Shown one piece after another: positions 5,494 through 7,290 of a stretch of 7,290 nucleotides of DNA. This stretch comes from Bacteroidales bacterium. Lineage in GTDB: Bacteria > Bacteroidota > Bacteroidia > Bacteroidales > WCHB1-69. Location: assembly GCA_017618435.1 (NCBI GenBank), contig JAFZUH010000322.1, positions 1 to 7,290 of the forward strand, given 5' to 3'. Under the pieces are notes generated by a model. The model ran no database searches. It was not told the DNA's origin and saw only the letters and a program-made list of their open reading frames with translations. The first letter of the stretch is position 1. Each line of letters begins with the position of its first letter. The position numbers and the translations under genes are program-made.

Positions 5494-6039
5494 ATGAACA
5501 AACAAACTTCTTTTTTAGAAAATATTGATTCCTCTTGGACATTGTTTTTGGATAGAGATGGTGTTATCAACCGCAAACTTCCCAATGATTATGTAAAAAA
5601 CATTCCCGAATTTGTTTTATTAGACGGGGTTTGTGAAGCTATAGAAAAATGTTCGCAGATATTTAAGTATATTTTTCTTGTAACCAATCAACAAGGCATT
5701 GGAAAAGGTTTGATGACAGAATGTGATTTAACTGTTATTCACGATTTTATGCAGGAGAAGTTAAACCATCGCATTACAAAAATATACTATGCCCCCCAAT
5801 TGGAAAAAGAACACAGCGAAATGCGAAAACCATCTATCGGTATGGCATTGCAGGCGAAAAAAGAATTTCCCGATATAGATTTTTCCAAATCCGTTATGGT
5901 GGGCGATTCATCTTCGGATATGCTATTCGGTCAAAATGCCGGAATGAAAACAGTATTTATCACTAATGGAGCAAAAAAAGATATTGTTTGCGATATGGCA
6001 TTTGAAAATTTATATGATTTTTCACAACATCTTGATTAG
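5494..6039 (+). CDS. HAD-IIIA family phosphatase, GmhB/histidinol-phosphatase-like
   Basis: This 181-residue cytoplasmic phosphatase has all four HAD motifs. Motif I is LFLDRDGVIN with nucleophile Asp20 and acid/base Asp22. Motif II is VTNQQGIGKG (Thr64, Asn65). Motif III is RKPSIGMA with Lys112. Motif IV is VMVGDSSSDM with Asp138 and Asp142. It lacks a cap domain, as in the D,D-heptose-1,7-bisphosphate 7-phosphatase (GmhB) and HisB-N groups. However, the Cys/His zinc loop usually found in GmhB before motif III (of the CPHHP...C.CRKP kind) is absent: here the segment is YYAPQLEKEHSEMRKP, without Cys. The substrate is therefore uncertain; a sugar-phosphate step of LPS heptose synthesis is the best guess. 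It begins 14 nt after the tRNA and is probably transcribed through it. It ends with TAG about 65 nt before the next promoter box. Confidence 0.85.
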   Translation: MNKQTSFLENIDSSWTLFLDRDGVINRKLPNDYVKNIPEFVLLDGVCEAIEKCSQIFKYIFLVTNQQGIGKGLMTECDLTVIHDFMQEKLNHRITKIYYAPQLEKEHSEMRKPSIGMALQAKKEFPDIDFSKSVMVGDSSSDMLFGQNAGMKTVFITNGAKKDIVCDMAFENLYDFSQHLD

Positions 6040-6103
6040 TTGACAGAAAAATTGAGAAGAAAAAAAACTTTTCATTTTACTGCTTTTAGTCAAAAAAATA
6101 TGC

Positions 6104-6111
6104 TATTTTTG
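6104..6111 (+). promoter_or_regulatory. promoter -7 box for the coiled-coil gene and zapA
   Basis: TATTTTTG followed by CAAAA matches TAnnTTTG, 35 nt upstream of the ATG at 6147. It is the only good box in the 107-nt gap after the phosphatase gene and would drive the coiled-coil gene, zapA and possibly the 6S RNA. Confidence 0.55.
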
Positions 6112-6146
6112 CAAAACCAGATATTAAACATTGTATAAAAGGCAAT

Positions 6147-6434
6147 ATGCAGGATTTGAAACTTTTACTATATCAAACGGAAAATCGTGTATTGTTGCTG
6201 ACTGAAAAATATAATAGTTTGGTAGATGAGAACAAACAATTAAAGGAAAAAATTGCAGCATTAAAAGAAGAAATAAACGTTTTAAATATAAAAAATAAAG
6301 AACAAGCAGAAAATATCGTCAATTATAAACTTAAATCGATGATAACAGAAAAACAGACAACAAAAGATATTAAGTTGAAAATAAATGAATTAGTGCGGGA
6401 TATTGATGCTTGTCTAAAAATGATAGATGAATAA
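6147..6434 (+). CDS. short coiled-coil protein upstream of zapA, ZapB-like candidate
   Basis: A 95-residue protein, almost entirely helical. Residues about 8-65 show heptad-like spacing of Leu, Ile and Val with many Lys and Glu (for example NRVLLLTEKYNSLVDENKQL and KIAALKEEINVLNIKN), which predicts a long parallel coiled coil. The C-terminal block KLKINELVRDIDACLKMIDE looks like a separate short amphipathic helix and is the part I would expect to be conserved in Bacteroidetes relatives. There is no signal peptide, membrane segment or Gly/Pro in the coil. The stop overlaps the first possible zapA ATG by 8 nt (or precedes the second by 1 nt), so the two are translationally linked. In E. coli, ZapB is a small coiled coil that binds ZapA, so an analogous partner role is a reasonable inference from shape and position only. 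Confidence 0.8.
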   Translation: MQDLKLLLYQTENRVLLLTEKYNSLVDENKQLKEKIAALKEEINVLNIKNKEQAENIVNYKLKSMITEKQTTKDIKLKINELVRDIDACLKMIDE

Positions 6435-6735
6435 GATGTCAGAAGAAAAAAAGTCAATAACATTACATATAGCGCAACAAGCCTTTAAAATGAACATCCC
6501 TGTTGAACATGAGGAAATGTATCGAACAGCGGAAAGACGTATTCATCAATATATGAGAACATTGTCTGAAAAAACCAATATTACCGATAATTTTACATTA
6601 TTGGGATATGCTGCAATAAATTTTGCTTTAAATGAAGTCAATCTCATGGGAAAGCAAAAATTTGTCGATAATGATTTAAAAGATTGTTTGAAAAAAATAC
6701 AAGAAGTTGTTAATGAAGCATTAGCAAAATCTTAG
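6427..6735 (+). CDS. zapA: ZapA, FtsZ-associated cell-division protein
   Basis: ZapA bundles FtsZ filaments and stabilises the division ring. The 102-residue frame has the family pattern. A short N-terminal beta segment SITLHIAQQAFKMNIPVEHEE is followed by MYRTAERRIHQYMRTL, the start of the globular domain. Then come FTLLGYAAINFALNEVNLM and a C-terminal helix (DNDLKDCLKKIQEVVNEAL) that forms the dimer/tetramer coiled coil. Two starts are possible: ATG 6427, overlapping the previous gene by 8 nt, and ATG 6436, one base after its stop, giving MSEEKKSITLHI. The second gives an N-terminus nearer to family norms; the longer form is given here as the outer limit. 6S RNA follows 35 nt after the TAG stop, as ssrS follows zapA in enterobacteria. 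The protein is cytoplasmic. Confidence 0.9.
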   Translation: MNKMSEEKKSITLHIAQQAFKMNIPVEHEEMYRTAERRIHQYMRTLSEKTNITDNFTLLGYAAINFALNEVNLMGKQKFVDNDLKDCLKKIQEVVNEALAKS

Positions 6736-6770
6736 TTTTACGTTCTTTATTTTATAAAAAAAAAGGAATC

Positions 6771-6940
6771 ACCGCACAAAACCTTTCGTTTGTTAAACTC
6801 AACAAATAAACAAACAAAATAGCTGTCTCAGAGTAAATAAAGACATTCGATTTGTATCGAAACACTTGACATGCTTTGGCATCTATAAACTTAATGATAA
6901 TGGAGTTTAAGTAAGCCATTCGGTTTTGTGCGTTTTTTTA
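6771..6940 (+). ncRNA. ssrS: 6S RNA
   Basis: 6S RNA binds the housekeeping RNA polymerase by mimicking an open promoter. The 263-nt gap between zapA and rny holds a structured RNA of about 170 nt. The closing stem is 11 bp, CGCACAAAACC (6773-6783) with GGTTTTGTGCG (6922-6932), followed at once by seven T (6933-6939), so it also serves as terminator. A second stem TTAAACTC/GAGTTTAA (6793-6800/6903-6910) follows after an internal loop. Next come the A-rich unpaired stretch 6801-6820 opposite 6883-6902, a large central bubble. The apical arm can pair AGCTGTC (6821-6827) with GACATGCT (6868-6875, one bulge) and holds a perfect hairpin TTCGAT-TTGT-ATCGAA (6846-6861). Size, bubble and position after zapA all fit 6S RNA, including the Bacteroidales form. 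The exact 5' end is uncertain (6765-6773). No separate promoter is obvious, so processing from the zapA transcript is possible. Confidence 0.85.
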
Positions 6941-6971
6941 TTAATGAAATGAAATAGAATTAATTTAAATA

Positions 6972-6992
6972 AAATATAAAATATAAAATATA
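6972..6992 (+). repeat. three perfect AAATATA heptamers before rny
   Basis: AAATATA occurs three times in tandem (6972-6978, 6979-6985, 6986-6992), followed by AATAAT and the rny ATG at 6999. It is part of the 58-nt A/T-only leader between the 6S RNA terminator and rny. Such A-rich, structure-free leaders favour translation in Bacteroidetes, which mostly lack Shine-Dalgarno sites. The unit could vary in number by slippage. Confidence 0.6.
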
Positions 6993-6998
6993 AATAAT

Positions 6999-7290
6999 AT
7001 GAACAGTTCAATAATAATAGTCATTAGCCTTGTAATCGGCATTGTAGTAGGCGTTCTACTTGCCTTTCTTATAATCAATCAATTGTGGAAATCCAAAAAA
7101 GAGAAAACCATAGAGGAGGCCAAAAAAGAAGCGGAATTAATTAAAAATGAAAAGATTTTACAATCAAAGGAAAAGTTTCTGCAACTAAAAACCGAACACG
7201 AAAAAATGGTGGCAGAAAAAAACAAACAAATTGCCGCTTCTGAAAACAGAATCAAACAAAAAGAAGCTACATTGTCTCAAAAACAAGAAA
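6999..7290 (+). CDS. rny: RNase Y, membrane-anchored endoribonuclease (N-terminal part)
   Basis: The frame opens at ATG 6999 and runs off the window after 97 codons. It shows the N-terminal anchor and coiled coil of RNase Y, the endonuclease that starts mRNA decay. A single transmembrane helix at residues about 4-27 (IIIVISLVIGIVVGVLLAFL) is followed by a long Lys/Glu-rich coiled coil (KKEKTIEEAKKEAELIK, LQLKTEHEKMVAEKNKQ, SENRIKQKEATL). The KH and HD catalytic domains lie beyond the window. The pattern of TM helix, then E-A-K-K-E-A-E repeat, then FLQLK.EHEK is typical of Bacteroidota homologues. It is separated from the 6S RNA terminator by about 60 nt and has no recognisable TAnnTTTG box in that gap. 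Confidence 0.93.
   Translation, partial: MNSSIIIVISLVIGIVVGVLLAFLIINQLWKSKKEKTIEEAKKEAELIKNEKILQSKEKFLQLKTEHEKMVAEKNKQIAASENRIKQKEATLSQKQE

Overview
The window looks like an AT-rich chromosomal segment of an anaerobic member of the Bacteroidota, probably Bacteroidales. Four things point there: promoter -7 boxes of the form TAnnTTTG upstream of several genes, A-rich leaders without clear Shine-Dalgarno sequences, an outer-membrane beta-barrel protein of a type common in the phylum, and the order coiled-coil gene, zapA, 6S RNA, rny. [FeFe]-hydrogenase maturation genes indicate fermentative, hydrogen-handling metabolism. I cannot name the species.

Layout. 1-386: the 3' end of dnaA (domain IV, DNA binding) and its terminator. 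387-1434: a small accessory-looking interval. It holds a broken gene (496-914, frameshifted) whose start codon lies in a 16-bp perfect inverted repeat, a stem-loop at its 3' end, a small lipoprotein gene on the minus strand, and a strong symmetric hairpin. 1463-3192 (minus): an [FeFe]-hydrogenase maturation operon of a TM1266-type small regulator followed by hydG. The hydG frame is interrupted by one in-frame TAA exactly where a lysine is expected. 3223-4515 (minus): an M24B Xaa-Pro aminopeptidase with all metal ligands present.

4644-6039 (plus): an outer-membrane beta-barrel protein, a tRNA-Arg(CCG) squeezed into the 97-nt gap, and an HAD-IIIA phosphatase. 6104-7290 (plus): a promoter, a short coiled-coil protein that could be the ZapB-like partner of the overlapping zapA, a 6S RNA (ssrS) with a long closing stem and U-tract, and the start of rny (RNase Y), which runs off the window.

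Two genes in about 2.5 kb carry single-base lesions (hydG nonsense, ORF 496-914 frameshift). This is either real gene decay or assembly/sequencing error, and read-level data would separate the two. No CRISPR array, insertion sequence or complete mobile element was seen. The most noteworthy items are the hydG nonsense codon, the inverted repeat that buries the start codon at 496, the paired A19/U56 change in the tRNA, and the 6S RNA between zapA and rny.
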